Program-made: the position numbers and the translations under genes
Assembly: GCA_002245135.1 (NCBI GenBank)
Contig: NGBS01000008.1
Location: 62,001 to 126,000 of the forward strand
Length of the DNA stretch: 64,000 nt
Direction of reading: 5' to 3'
Source: Proteromonas lacertae
Taxonomy: Eukaryota > Sar > Bigyra > Opalinata > Proteromonadidae
The notes under the pieces: generated by a model
The model's database searches: none
What the model was told of the DNA's origin: nothing
What the model saw: only the letters and a program-made list of their open reading frames with translations
Shown: positions 10,892-23,900 of the stretch, one piece after another
How the letters are laid out: each line of letters starts with the position of its first letter
Position numbering within the stretch: position 1 is the first letter of the stretch

Positions 10892-13800
10892 CTATATTCG
10901 AACTCCTTCAACTTGTTTTTCTGATATTGATATTCTTTTTAATGAAGATTGAGATCTTGCTCTTTTTCTAAATATTCCTGTTCTTAATAAACAGAATACT
11001 ACCACTAATATCACAATTAAACCAGCTGCTACTGATCCTACTGCTATTCCAGCTATTGCTCCACTACTTGTTTCACATTCACTTTCATCAATCTTACCCC
11101 AAACACCTTTATTCTCATCTGTTAATAAACATTTTCTTCTCTTCATTCCACTATCTGCTCCTCCACATTTTATTGATACTTCTTTTCCTCCTTTCTCAGC
11201 TGGAGTTCTTGGAAATCCAGAATCAGATTCACAATATATTGCTTCAAATTCTATTTCTACTTCTACAGTTTGAATTTGAACGGATGGAGGATTTCGAATT
11301 GTAAATGTATATTTTGTTTTTTCTGCATATTCTGATGGTAATCCATATATTTCTCCAGATTTTGAATCTAATGATAAGCCTTTAGGTAATTCAGGATTTA
11401 CTGAAATTTCAAGATTTGTTCCAACTGCAATAAATAAATAAATTGATTTTATTGCTTCACCAAATTTGAATTTTATACTTGGCACTTTACTTGATGGAAT
11501 AATAACAGGATTAGTTGGAATTGATGATATTAACATGAATGTAAATGAAACTTGTTTTCCACTTCCACTTATTAAGATTGTGGTATTTACTGAATTAAAA
11601 CTACTTGTTATATATCCACTTATTCTTCCACTAGATGAATCAAATTTCAATGTCGAGGATGGAAGATTAGGTATTATTGAATAAACTAAATTCTTTCCTG
11701 TCACTCTACCCAACTTTATTTCTTCATATTCTTTTCCACCTTCGATTGTTATACTGTCAAAATGTTCAATTATTACTGGTTCTAACAGATTCTTCGATCA
11801 TTTATTGTGATTGGATTAGATATTTCACCATTTTCATTGTAACATTTGAATGTATATGATTTACTACTTGGTGGTTCAGTATTCACTTTTCCACTTATTA
11901 TTCCACTATTTTCATCTAATTTCAATCCATCTGGTAATGTTGGTTCAATTGAATATAAGATTGTTTTAGCTAAACATTGGTAAGGTTGTAGATCTTTATA
12001 ACTCACCCCAAATATCATTGTTACTTCTTTTTCATATTTTATATTATTTGGTTTGATTGGTAATGTCACATTCAGTTCAATTGTCATATCAACATAATCA
12101 ACTTTATTTGAAGCAGTAAATTTACTTCTCATTGAAGTTTCTTCTATTGTCATACCTTTTATTATACCACTACTTTTATCTAAACTCAATCCTTTTGGTA
12201 ATTTATCTACTTTATATTCAATATTTTCACCTATCACATGAAATAATTTCAATTCTTTATATTCTTTACCAGCATCTAATATCACTGATTCATTACTCCA
12301 GATTCTAATTGGAATATTCGAAGGTAATATAGTTATTGGTATATCAATTGTTAAACCATCACCACCTGAATATGGATTACTGGCTTTGAAATAAACTGGT
12401 TTAGAAGATTGTTCAATATATGGTTGACCAGATATTAAACCAGTTGAATTATCTATTCTCATACCACTTACTTCACTTGTCATTGAATAGAATATATCTT
12501 TTCCTGAAACTGTGAATAATCTAACATTTTCATAAAAACTACCTGCTTTGAATGTATAAGATGATTCTTTATACATTAAAACTGGAGTTTCATTACAAGT
12601 ATTTTCAATTTCATTCCAAGATTTATCATTATTACAATAAAATGTTCGATTTCCTGAAACTCCAGATGTTTTACATCCAATTGTTATTTCTGTTCCAGTT
12701 ACTGTTTCTGGTATATCTTCTATTGCTTTACAATATCGTAATGGACATAAATGGAAATTTATATCATACACATCAATATAACCTGATGAACTTGTAGTTT
12801 TTGTTATATTGAATCTAATTGCTGAATACATAACAGATGTACTATAGTTTGTAAATACTCTCTTCAAATTATCTGAGTAAGTTATACCAGTATAATTACC
12901 AATCAAATTCCATTTTGAATTATATAATCCTTCAACTGTGAAGTCTTTTGGACCAGAATTATATGAAGAATATGCATTAATACTAAACTGATTGAAATAT
13001 GTATGAAAATGATCTTTATATCTCATTATTGCCCAACCAGGTAATGGTTCAATATTATACCATTCTGATTTTGGATTTTCATCAAAACCATAAACAGCAG
13101 GAAAATATTGATTTATTGTATTTGTTTCAGTAACTCTTTTAGTATATTTGTTAAGAATTAAACAATCTTGTTCACTTCCAATTATTCTTAATAAAGATGA
13201 ACTTATTTCAGGGAAATTGGTTTCTCCATTGAATTTGTGTAATTCGATTGAGATTTCAACTGGATTTTCTTCTAACCAAGGAATTGGAAGAATAAACACC
13301 TCATCAGTTAAACCATCATATCGATTATTTGCCATTGTTGATGGAGATATTTCACCATTTGGTAAATTATTTCGAAAGATTTCTTTTCCATTCACTTTTA
13401 TTAATATTCCACTTATATAACTCACTTTTAAAGCAAATCCATTGTATTTATCTAAATCACTAAATGTGTCTATCTTTCTTATATAAATCACATTTCCAGA
13501 TACTTTGTTAATTTCTGATAATTTAGATTTTGACCATGTTGAATGTCCACTACTTGGATTATCCCAACCATCTTCATATTGAATTGAATTTTCCCATTCT
13601 GTATCATAATCATAATCTTTTGTGGAATGAATATTCTTTTCTTTTTTTGAAACATAACTTCCTAATGATGTTCTATCAACTGGAATTCCATCAACTAATA
13701 CATCAATAAAACCATTACCATAACCTGAATATGAAGAAGAACTTCCTCTAAAAACTGCTGTATATTCATCATTTGATAAACAATAATCATATTTATAGAT

Positions 13801-16800
13801 ATTTTCACTCAGCCATCCTTCCTTTACTCCATTTAATTCAATTAATGAAATTTTATCCTCATTATCCATTTCAGATGTTTTATAAAGACTAAATCCCCAT
13901 TCATCTGGACTTGTACTTCTACTTCCATTAACATGAATACTTATTGATGTTTTACCTTGTTTTGAACATTTTGTTTCTATTGATTCACCAAAAAATGTCA
14001 AATTCAAAAAACCGTTAATTCCTCCATTTACATTTGATGCTGTTATTGTATATAGTTGTTTTGGTGATGCAGCTGTTACTATTCCTGTTATTGCACAATT
14101 TGTTGTATTGAAATGTAAAAATGAAGGTAATTCTGGTGAAATTTCACAATGTTCTATTAATTCTACATTCGGTTTTATTGTTATTTCTTGATTCAAAAAA
14201 AATTCTTCATCTTTTAGGTTCGATAAATCCATAATTGGAGATTTTGGAATTGTATTAATATTAAATATTCTAGTATCATAGTATTCTACTTCAATTCTTT
14301 CAGCAATCTTTCCATCTGTATAAAAATCCAAGAAATATGTTCCACCTCTTGATTCAAAATCATTTACACTAAATTTGTAATCTCCAGGAATTAAGCATAC
14401 AGAAGGAAAGTATAATGGAAGTGATCCTTCAGGAATTGCATAAGAAAAAATAGTTGTTTCATTTAAATATTCAATATCACATATAATCTGTCTTCTTGGG
14501 TTTCTTGTATCAACTACTTTTGCAAAAGTGGATTTATATTCACCAGAACATCCACTTATTACATTTGTTATTACTTTCGTACTTACAAATTCAGTATTTG
14601 AATAATAGGCTCGAATTTCTAATTCATAATTTGTTATGTATTCTGTTGCAACAGCTGTTATACTTCCTGTATATTTGTTATAATCAAATCCATCAGGAAC
14701 AACTGGTAATTCATAGTAAATCACCACGCCATTGTCAATACTTATCAATAAATGACTTTCATTTCCAATAAACAGATTCAATTCATTAACTCTTATTCCT
14801 CCATTATCTAAATCTGTTAAATGCAATCCTTGTGGTTTCACATCTCCTATCACTTTTATAGATATGGTTGTGTTTACTGTTGAACCATCTTCTAATTTGC
14901 CACTTATCACATACGATGTTACATCTTGAACTGCTGTTGGTGTTCCTCGAATTGTACAACCAGATAGTTCTAATCCAGGAGGTAAACTAGGTTCAGATAT
15001 ACATTCACTTATTACTTTATTTCCTTCAGTATAAGGAATATTGTCAGATATTCGATTATTTACTATATAAACTGCATAACTAACTCGATATTCAAAATCT
15101 CCTCTTGGAACAAAATATAAGCTACCAACCAAACTTTTGTAACTACTATCCAACTCATTCTTATAGGATAGTTTTATTCCACTTGCTCCAATATTCTTCA
15201 TATAATTCACTCTTATGAAGTGATATCCTTCACTCAAATATTTTGTTACTGTTTTAGAACTCCAATCATGAATTCCTCCTTTATTTATTAATTCTACAAA
15301 ATCGATAGATAACCATGATCCTTGAACTGAAGTTAAATTGAATGTGTAATTTCCAGCTGTTTCTATCTTTAAATATCCTTCCCAATTTACTCCAAATTCA
15401 CTTGCAAAATTTGGAGTTAAACCATCCCAAATTGATTGGATTGGATTATATTCTTGGTTTATCTCATCTTCTAATCGAATAATCTCAGTTTTAACACCTT
15501 CAGTTGAAGGAGTATAAGGATTATAACAATTTGTATCAAAATGATCAGATTTAAGATAATAAGCAACTATCCCTTTTACATATTTATCAACTATATCAAC
15601 AAATACAAATACCATATTGGTTGTGGAAGTTTCAGTTGAACATTGTACTGTTAATTGTATCTTTCCTTCAACATTAATTTGTCCTTTTAATATATGGTTT
15701 GTAAGATCAGCTATAACTGCATCATTTCCTGTTATACATTTTGAGGCTTTTCCTCTTTCAATTTTGAATGGAATCTCAAAATAAGAATTCAAAGGCATTG
15801 TATAATATTGACTATCAAATGTTAAGTAAGAAACAACATTATATTCAACTTTAGATTGATAATATTGAATTGATTGTTCTTCTGTTTCACTAGGAAGTTC
15901 CCATTTTAATAAAAATTTATAAGTAGCATTCCTTTCCATATCATTACAACTATAACCAATACACAAATCTTGTTTTAATGAATAATGACCAACTATTTTG
16001 ATTTTATGATATCCAGCTGAAAAATATCTATCTTCATTTTTTTCTGATTCTTTCCATACACTACATTGAGTGATGTGATAACTATAATCATCAAAATCAT
16101 ATTTATAATAACCATAGTCACTAATGTAGCTGTAATATTCATCATCAAAATATATATCATATCTTGTAAAGTCAGAATTACAACGAAAATTATAATAACC
16201 ATCTTCTGGAGCATATAATGCTCCTTCTATTGTATAATTCCAATATAAAACATTATGACTTGATAAAAATCCACCTAATTTAGTATCCCACATTGAATAA
16301 GCATCTTCTCCATCTAATCCATCTAAATTGTCTATTGTTGTTTCTAAACTGTTATAAATTGTCTGAATATAATAATCATAGCCACATTTAAAACTATTCA
16401 CATCATTTACCTTTATATTTAAGCCAGGTTTTATTATTTCATCAGCTCTTGAGATTATTATTGTGGTTGAAGTTGTACTTTTACCGGCTGGATTTTCAGC
16501 ATTAATTGTTAAACTATAATAATATTATAACATTAACTATATACGTTATTGGATCTTCTGGAGGTGATAGTTTGTTTATTTTCAGTATTCCATCATTTGA
16601 TATGGTTATAGGATATGAACTTGCTGGATTGAAACTAATTGACCAAGTCTTTACTTTTTTATCACTTTTACATGTAAAAGAATCTGTTTGATTTATTGAA
16701 ATTATGTATTTAACTAGTCCACAAGTCAACGTGGTTGGAACGTCCCAAACTAAAGAAATAAATCAAAATATATACTTTTCATTTCAATAAAAGCTTTCAT

Positions 16801-17106
16801 TGAAGAGCCATCTAATGTCATGAAAGTAACAGTAAAGTTTGCTTGGTATTGTTCTTGCGGAGTACCACTAATCACACCTGTGGCTGAATCTAAAGATAAA
16901 CCTTTACTTAATGAAGGTGAAATGGAGAATTCTCCACCTTCTGTAGTGACATTAGGATGATTTGATGTAATTGCTTTTCCAACAACATAATCTGTCTTAG
17001 GATTGTCATAACTGAAAGAATTTTGAGCATATGAATATGAAAAGCATATACCTATAACATCATTATTTATTTTTATACAAATAACAAATAGGGCTAAGAT
17101 TTGCAT
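10892..17106 (-). CDS. giant single-pass surface adhesin with PA14, discoidin and Ig-like (He_PIG) modules, one frame break
   Basis: A minus-strand gene of about 2,040 codons. Exons run 17106-17079, 17051-16776, 16749-16545 and 16513-10892. Removing the first intron (27 nt, stop-free) creates a clean signal peptide, MQILALFVICICFSYSYAQ. Two PA14-like lectin modules follow (about 16250-15850 and 15450-15120). An F5/8 type C (discoidin) module with FDENPKSEWYNI lies at about 13100-12750, followed by a Cys-rich sushi-like module. At least seven Ig-like dystroglycan/He_PIG repeats carry the signature LP-x-G-L-x-x-D-x2-S/T-G-x-I-x-G. The C-terminus has a second Cys-rich module, one transmembrane helix (about 11030-10970) and a 30-residue basic tail. 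The role is probably cell adhesion or carbohydrate binding. The frame breaks once near 11795: the upstream frame hits TAG and the downstream frame continues the same repeat. No GT-AG intron fits well, so this is a one-base indel or an error. Confidence 0.8.
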
Positions 17107-17295
17107 AAGATTTTTTTCAATTCAATGACGAGTTTAAGCTCGATAATGTTTGAACAATAAACGAATATATTTTTTGAAACAGAAAAAATGAAATTTTTAA
17201 ATTCTGATTTTGATAATATACTATCATCTATTTTACTATCTGATTTAAAAGTATAATATATAATAGATTCTATTTAACTATAGTGAAAGGAGAGT

Positions 17296-18589
17296 GTGGG
17301 AAAAAGTGATAATAAAGAAGATTTTGTAATCCATCGCAGAAGTGATATTAAGAAGATTAAAATTAAGGATATGGATGGAGTAAAAGAAAATAAGATTTTA
17401 AAATTCCATGAAAGAGCCTCATTCTGTTCAAAATGTTATTTATCAATTGTTTATCCTTGTAAAATGTGTCATTTGAATTGTAATAGTGAATATATGGTAA
17501 TCTTGAAATGGTAATTGAAATGACAGAATAATAAAAAAGAATAAATTCAAAAGTAAAACGGCTATATTTTTTATAAATGTCCAATTCATTAAATATTCAC
17601 GATATAGAAGATATATTAAAATATAAAATACAGAAATTGAAAGTATGCATGTGATATATATGTAATAGATCAAAGAGAGAGTTGAAAAGAGTGAATATGA
17701 ATTAAATATTGTATTAGAAGATGATGATGATGTTAGAATGGTGAAAATCTATAAATGCGGCATGGAATAAAAGCCAAATAAATTATTAATATTCTCAGAT
17801 GTACACTCTTTATTGTTGGTTCAATTCTTACATTTCCATCGCAAATACAAGTGATCGGGTGTAATATGATTATATACGAAAGATATTATTATCTTAGAGA
17901 TTTAGAGGAGGTAATTAAAAATAAAGCATTCTCAAGTGAAGAAATATGTGATGTTATATGTAATATATGTAATATATTAATGATATTGAATGAATATGAT
18001 ATAGTGATTGATAATTTGAAGAGTTCAAACATCATATATGAAAGAAGATAGTGAATTAAAGTTATGTGATTTATTCTTAGACATGAACTGAAGAAAAGAA
18101 GAAGATATGGGAATATATAACATTTGCTTCAAAAGCCCAGAAGAGTTAAATGGTTTAGGAATGCAATGAAAGAAGTGTGATTTGGTCAATTGGTTGTATA
18201 TTATATGAGATGATTTGTAAGAAATTACCATTTAATGATGATAATAATATCATGAAAACCAAAGAGAATATTTTGAGATGCGAATACAGTATTGTTTAGA
18301 TATTATAAGATGTGAAGGTGTTATGAAAAGAATGATAGAAAGAATGTTGATAGTGAAAAGTGGAGATAGAATAAATTTGAAAGAGTTGAATAAAGAAATG
18401 ACAAAAATAGGTGAAGGAGTGTTGAAAGATGAAGATAATGAATTAATGATATTCGAAGAAAGAAAACAAACACTATTCAATAATGATTATTCAGTTGTTC
18501 CACCAAGTGCATATCCGTTAGAATATTATCTTCATAATGATAAATGGAAGAGTATAGATATTATAGTTGACAATAATCTATTTGAATAG
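17296..18589 (+). pseudogene. degenerate protein-kinase domain (pseudogene)
   Basis: Pieces of a protein kinase appear in order but in different frames. A Cys-rich stretch (17410-17480, FCSKCYLSIVYPCKMCHLNC) is followed by N-lobe-like sequence (DDDVRMVKIYKCGM). Then comes a helix and catalytic-loop equivalent ending DLKSSNII (about 17935-18040) in which the HRD Asp context has decayed to IDN. A SPEEL segment (about 18135) matches the APE motif, WSIGCILYEMICKKLPF (about 18185-18235) is subdomain IX, and DRINLKEL (about 18365) ends the C-lobe. At least three one-base frame changes separate these parts, and no GTAT...TAG introns explain them. A functional kinase is therefore unlikely. The locus leads directly into the leucine-rich-repeat segment downstream, so the ancestor was probably a kinase-LRR protein. 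Relatedness to the intact kinase near 58.5 kb is only generic. Confidence 0.6.
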
Positions 18590-18660
18590 GAAAAAGAGAT
18601 TCTCTTGTTAATTCTTACAATAAAAAGCCAAATGAATGGGTATTATGGATATTGTTAATT

Positions 18661-20900
18661 ATGAACATATACAATGAAGATTATTCAATAATAGACAAGT
18701 TGAAATTTCGAATTGTTCATCAATGTGAAAAGAATAGAAAGTGTTATTTAGATAGAATGATATTTCTTATTGATAAAAAATATTATAAAGAAAAAATTGT
18801 AATTCATTCAGACTGTTTTTGTTATTGTGAAGAAGGAATTAATTATTTGTTCAGAATATTAAAACTAATTAATCCAACAAAACTGGAATTTTGTATATTT
18901 GCAATCTTTTTAATTAGTTTAGATTATTATAGTATGTACAAAGAATTAATTATTAAGATTAATCAACAACCATTGTTTGGATCATTGTTTTCACAATTAT
19001 CAAATCTTCAAGAATTAGATTTATCACGATGTCATCTTACTCATCATTTTATAGAAACATTTGTAAAATCTATTCCATTTATGAAATTAAAATATGTTAA
19101 TCTAATATGTATTTTTTATTCCATTTTATCAATACATTGGCATAGTTAATCCGATTGGTCCAAAAGGCTTCAGATTATTGCTTCCATATTTACATTTATT
19201 AATCAATGGAAAGAGTAAATTGAATCTTTATGAAATGAAACTAAATGACGAATCAATGATTCTATTATCAGAGGAATTATATAAATATCCAAATCTTCAA
19301 GGAATAGATATTGAATTCAACTATAATGTTCATTCAACTGGATTAAAAGCCTTATTCTTAAAATTTCCTATATCGAAAATATCCTGTTGTCTTCATGATA
19401 GAACTTATAAAAAAGAAATTGATAAATTGAAAAATGTAAAAATAGGTAGAAATGGTATTGTAGTTATGAATTATTTAAAAATGGATGATAATCAGTTCGT
19501 TTTATTCATTTCTATAAAAAAGGATGAATTTGGAAGAATAAGAATGTTAGATTTGAGTAGTATTTACTTAATATTTTTATTAGATATTTAGATAACAAAT
19601 TATCACCCAAAAGTGTAAAAATATTGACTGCCAATCTTTCTTTTTTTTCTCATTTACAATTAAAGTTTCATGGAAACGAGATAGGAGATGAAGGAATGAA
19701 AATGTTATCTCCACATTTAGATTTACTATTTTATAAAAATGAGTTGAATTGCTCAGGAATGGGACTATCTTCTATTGGACTGAGATATTTATTAGATGGT
19801 TTAAAGACTATTCATAGAAAAATTATCCTTGATATTAGTGATAATAGCATTGATGAGGATGGTATAAAAGATTTGATAAATTATGTGAAAGAAAATGATT
19901 ATATTGAGAAGTTCTTCATTCATAGTATATATTAATATTCATTATCCATTTGTTAGTTAATCCTGTTGATAATAATGGACTTAGATACTTATTAAGCGAA
20001 ATAGAGAAAATAATATATAATAACAAAATGAATTTGAGCAATATCTCAATTGATGATGAAGGTGCTATGTTATTGACAAACAAAATTGATTGGATTAAAG
20101 ATTGCAAAATTATTTATTTATATGGCAATAATATAAGAATGAATGGGCTAAAGTCACTTCTGTCAAAATCACTAGAAAATGAAATATATTCATTTATAGA
20201 AATGGATTTGTCCTTCACTACAAATGAAGAACTAGAATATTATTTGAATTATTTAATCAAAAAGAAAAAATACAAAGATGATAGAAAATATGATTTTTCT
20301 AGTATAAAATATAAATGTGTAATTGAATAGATTTAAATTTGAATGACTCTCATATTAGACTAATTAAACAGATTGATTATGATAGACTAGACTTAGCTAA
20401 TAATAATATCAGCTGTATAGGAATGAGAGAATTAACAGAATCTTTACCAAAGGATGCTAGATACATTTCTATTTATAATAACAGCATTGGAGATGAAGGA
20501 ATTGAAATAATATGTAAAAATTTAGATAAATTTGTTAATAAATCATATATTTTAGATCTATCAAGTATTATAATAATGCAATTATATTATTTCTATAAAT
20601 ATTGGAATGAAAATAAAAGGTTTAAACATATTGATTAAAAAATTAAAGCATTATAGAAAATTAAAAGAGATAAATATTTTAGGAAATGAATTAAATGAAG
20701 CTGAATTGAAATTACTAAAAGAGAATAAAAAATGCTTTAAAGATTTGGAAGAACTATCAATAACAGTAAAAGAAAAAATAGATAAATCAAAAGTGGAATT
20801 ATTACTAAAGGAATTTACATCAATAAAAAGAATAAAAATAGATGGATTAAAAGAAGAAGAAAAGAGAAGATATTCAAAAATATTTTTGAATATAAAATAA
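18661..20900 (+). pseudogene. leucine-rich-repeat (ribonuclease-inhibitor type) array, probably decaying
   Basis: Exons 18661-19108, 19146-19559, 19592-19924, 19957-20301, 20331-20564 and 20599-20900 join into one frame of LRRs of the NLR/RNH1 kind (LQELDLSRCHL; LDLSNNKLSPKSVKIL; LNLNDSHIRLIKQI; LDLANNNISCIGMRELTE). Five introns of 29-37 nt all interrupt the repeat at the same place, just before the N-x-I/G part, and all are phase 1. The last one starts GTATTA but ends TAA instead of TAG, so its acceptor looks lost; splicing there would otherwise restore LDLSNIGMKIKGLN. Together with the broken kinase upstream this suggests a locus that has stopped working, although the LRR part alone could still be translated from the ATG at 18661. 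LRRs of this type bind proteins. No membrane segment was seen. Confidence 0.55.
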
Positions 20901-20984
20901 CTATTATAACATTCTTTTAAATATTGCTTGGATTTTGGAAAGAAAGAAATATTGAATAGAATAATAAATAAATAAAATTATTCT

Positions 20985-23900
20985 TCATTTAATCTTGATA
21001 CTGATATTTCGAGCTTGTTTAGATAATGGAGTGGAGATTTTGGGAGGTTTTTCTTCAATTCTCAATATTGGTTTGGGATTACTATCATGTCTTTCTAATA
21101 CTTTTTCGATATTCTTTATTTCTTTATTTCCATTATCATTCTCTAAATCCATTCGAATTATATCTTGATTGAATGGTAAAGATTTTTGAATTACTTTGGA
21201 AGTGGTTGTATAGTTATTCACAAATTCTTCATGTAGTTTCTTCGTATTTTCATCAGGATTTATTACTGATGATGGCTATTTCATAAAATATAATAATTAT
21301 AAATACATTTTCCATTATTGCTTTTGTATATTTTCTCATTGTTTTCTTCATTTCTTTACTCAACGGTTTATGTCGATCATCATAATGATCATCTTCTGCG
21401 ATTTCGATTGCACTTTTCAAATCTTGCATTTCTCTAGCTAGTTTTCCTTGAACATGACTTAAACGCTTGAATATTTAAAGTACTTTCACACATTAAACCA
21501 TTATATTCTTGTAAGATCAAATACAACTTATAGACTTTTTTACTCACAGTTAATTTATGATTTTCATATTTAGATTCTTCCTTTTCTCGCTTTCTTTCTT
21601 CTTCTAATTCACGTTTCTCTTGCTCTTTATCATCTTCCTTCTATCTCTTTATTCTTTTTCTTATTTTCACTTTCTTTTTCTCTATTTTCTTCTTTTTCTT
21701 CTTCATTTTCTTTCTTTTCAATTTCATTCTTTTCTTCACTTTCTTTCAATTCATTCTCATCAATTCCTTCTTTCAAGATTCGAGATTGTAATAAACATAC
21801 TTTCACTAAATGATTTAAAGCAGGCTTGAAGTTTCCATTTCTAATTAATAAGTAAGATAAATTGATTAAACAAAAGATATATTCAGTATCTCGTTCTAAT
21901 CCAGCTTCATAACATCTTAAGGCTTCTCCTGGCTTATTCTCTAATTCTAATAAATTTCCTAAATATGTATATAATTGAGATAAAGATTGATTTAATGGAC
22001 CTCGATTAGCATCTCCAGCTGGTAAACCATCAATATATCGACATTCAGTTTTCAATACACTTGTTAAAGTGTTGATTGCATTTAAGATATTATTATTAAA
22101 GATTTCTTCGATTCGACTTAGCCACATTCCTAGAATATGTCTTAATTGAGTTCCAATTGGAGCTAAATACAAGGCTTGATATAAGGGAGTTATAGATTTA
22201 TCATATTCCATCGTTTTTGTATGATGAACAGCCAAGGTCAAGAATTTGTATAAATTATCATCTGATTCTAATAATGATAAAGCTTCACTTATAAATTTAG
22301 ATTCATGACTGGTTGGATCTAATAAATTAGGAGGATGAAATATATCAGGATCAAGATTCGGTTCTGTTGTAGAAAGATTCTTTATTCCAGGAATTATTGA
22401 CATTACAGCAATGAAATCTTTACAACCTACTGCTAAACTCCATTCCCAATATTTACAATAATTATATAATTTTAATGCATGTTGATAGATTTCACTATAA
22501 TCTCCTTCGATTTCACATGTATTTATTACTACATTCAAGTCTTCTAGAGCATTATAATAATTCAATTGAAATATATATAATTGAGCTCGATTCATTAATA
22601 ATTCTGCTGATACACCACCATTCACTTCTTTGTTATTTTCACTTTCACTTTTTACTTTATTCTCTTGTAATTCGATTGCTTTATTATAATCATCTAAGGC
22701 TTGCTTTACTCGATATTTACTATGATGACAACATCCTCGATTTTCGTAGATTATATAATCATCAGGAGTTATTTCTAATGCTTTACTAAAATACACAATA
22801 GCTTCATCATAATTCTCTTTTAATCGACAAACATTTCCTAAATTATAATATAACATCGATTTTAGTTTTAAATTTATTTCATTTTCTTCACAAATATCTA
22901 ATGCTTGAACAAAGGACATTCGAGCTTTATCTAACATCTTGTTCTGTAGTTCAGATACTCCCAAATTACTTACAGCTTCTAAAAACAAAGGTCGAGCATT
23001 TACGCATTCTTGAAATTGTTCTAATGCATTTTTATAATCTTTTGTTTCATAATAAATCACTCCTTTATTATATATTGCATCATAATTCGAGGGATCTAAT
23101 TCTACACAGTAACTAAAACTATCTAATGCTTTTTGATATTGATTATTACCTTGATAAAGTAATCCAAGTAGATTATATACTTGAGATAAATGAATTATTG
23201 AGAATTTACCTTTATAATCTTCTACATTATCAGGTTTTAATTGTTCTCGATCTCCATTTGCTGTTTCATGGATTATTGATAAACTGTTTAGGATTTCCTT
23301 TTCATAAGATTCAGCTGCTGCTATTTTCTTTAATTCTGGAGCTGCTATGGCTAAATCACTTAAAGCAGATTCTAAATCTTTATCTTTTATATAACCTAAA
23401 GCACGATATAATCGAGCAAATGGATTTTTATCATTCATTCGAACTGCAGTTTCATAATCCATCATCGCTTTCTTATAATCTCGAAGGGTATTGTAAGTTA
23501 AACCACGATTAGCTGCTATATTACTTAAATTATCATCGAATTTTTGACCTAATAATGTCGTATATTCATCGATTGCTAGTTTCATATCAAACATCAAATA
23601 ATATGATTGAGCATGATATTCATATATTGTTAAATCATTCTTTATATATTTCAAACATTCTGAGAAACAATCTAAAGCTTCAACATATTTCTTTTGTAAT
23701 GAAAGTGCAAATCCTTTCTTCATATAAGCATCTGTGTCTTTTGGTGTTTTTTCTAATACTTTATTAAAATAATCAATTGCTTTATCTAAAATGTGTATTT
23801 TTAAGAAAGTACAACCACATAAATATAAAGCATCTAAATCTCCAGGATTTTGTTTTAAAGCTTCATCAAAATGTTCAATACTCTGTTGATAATCTTCTAA

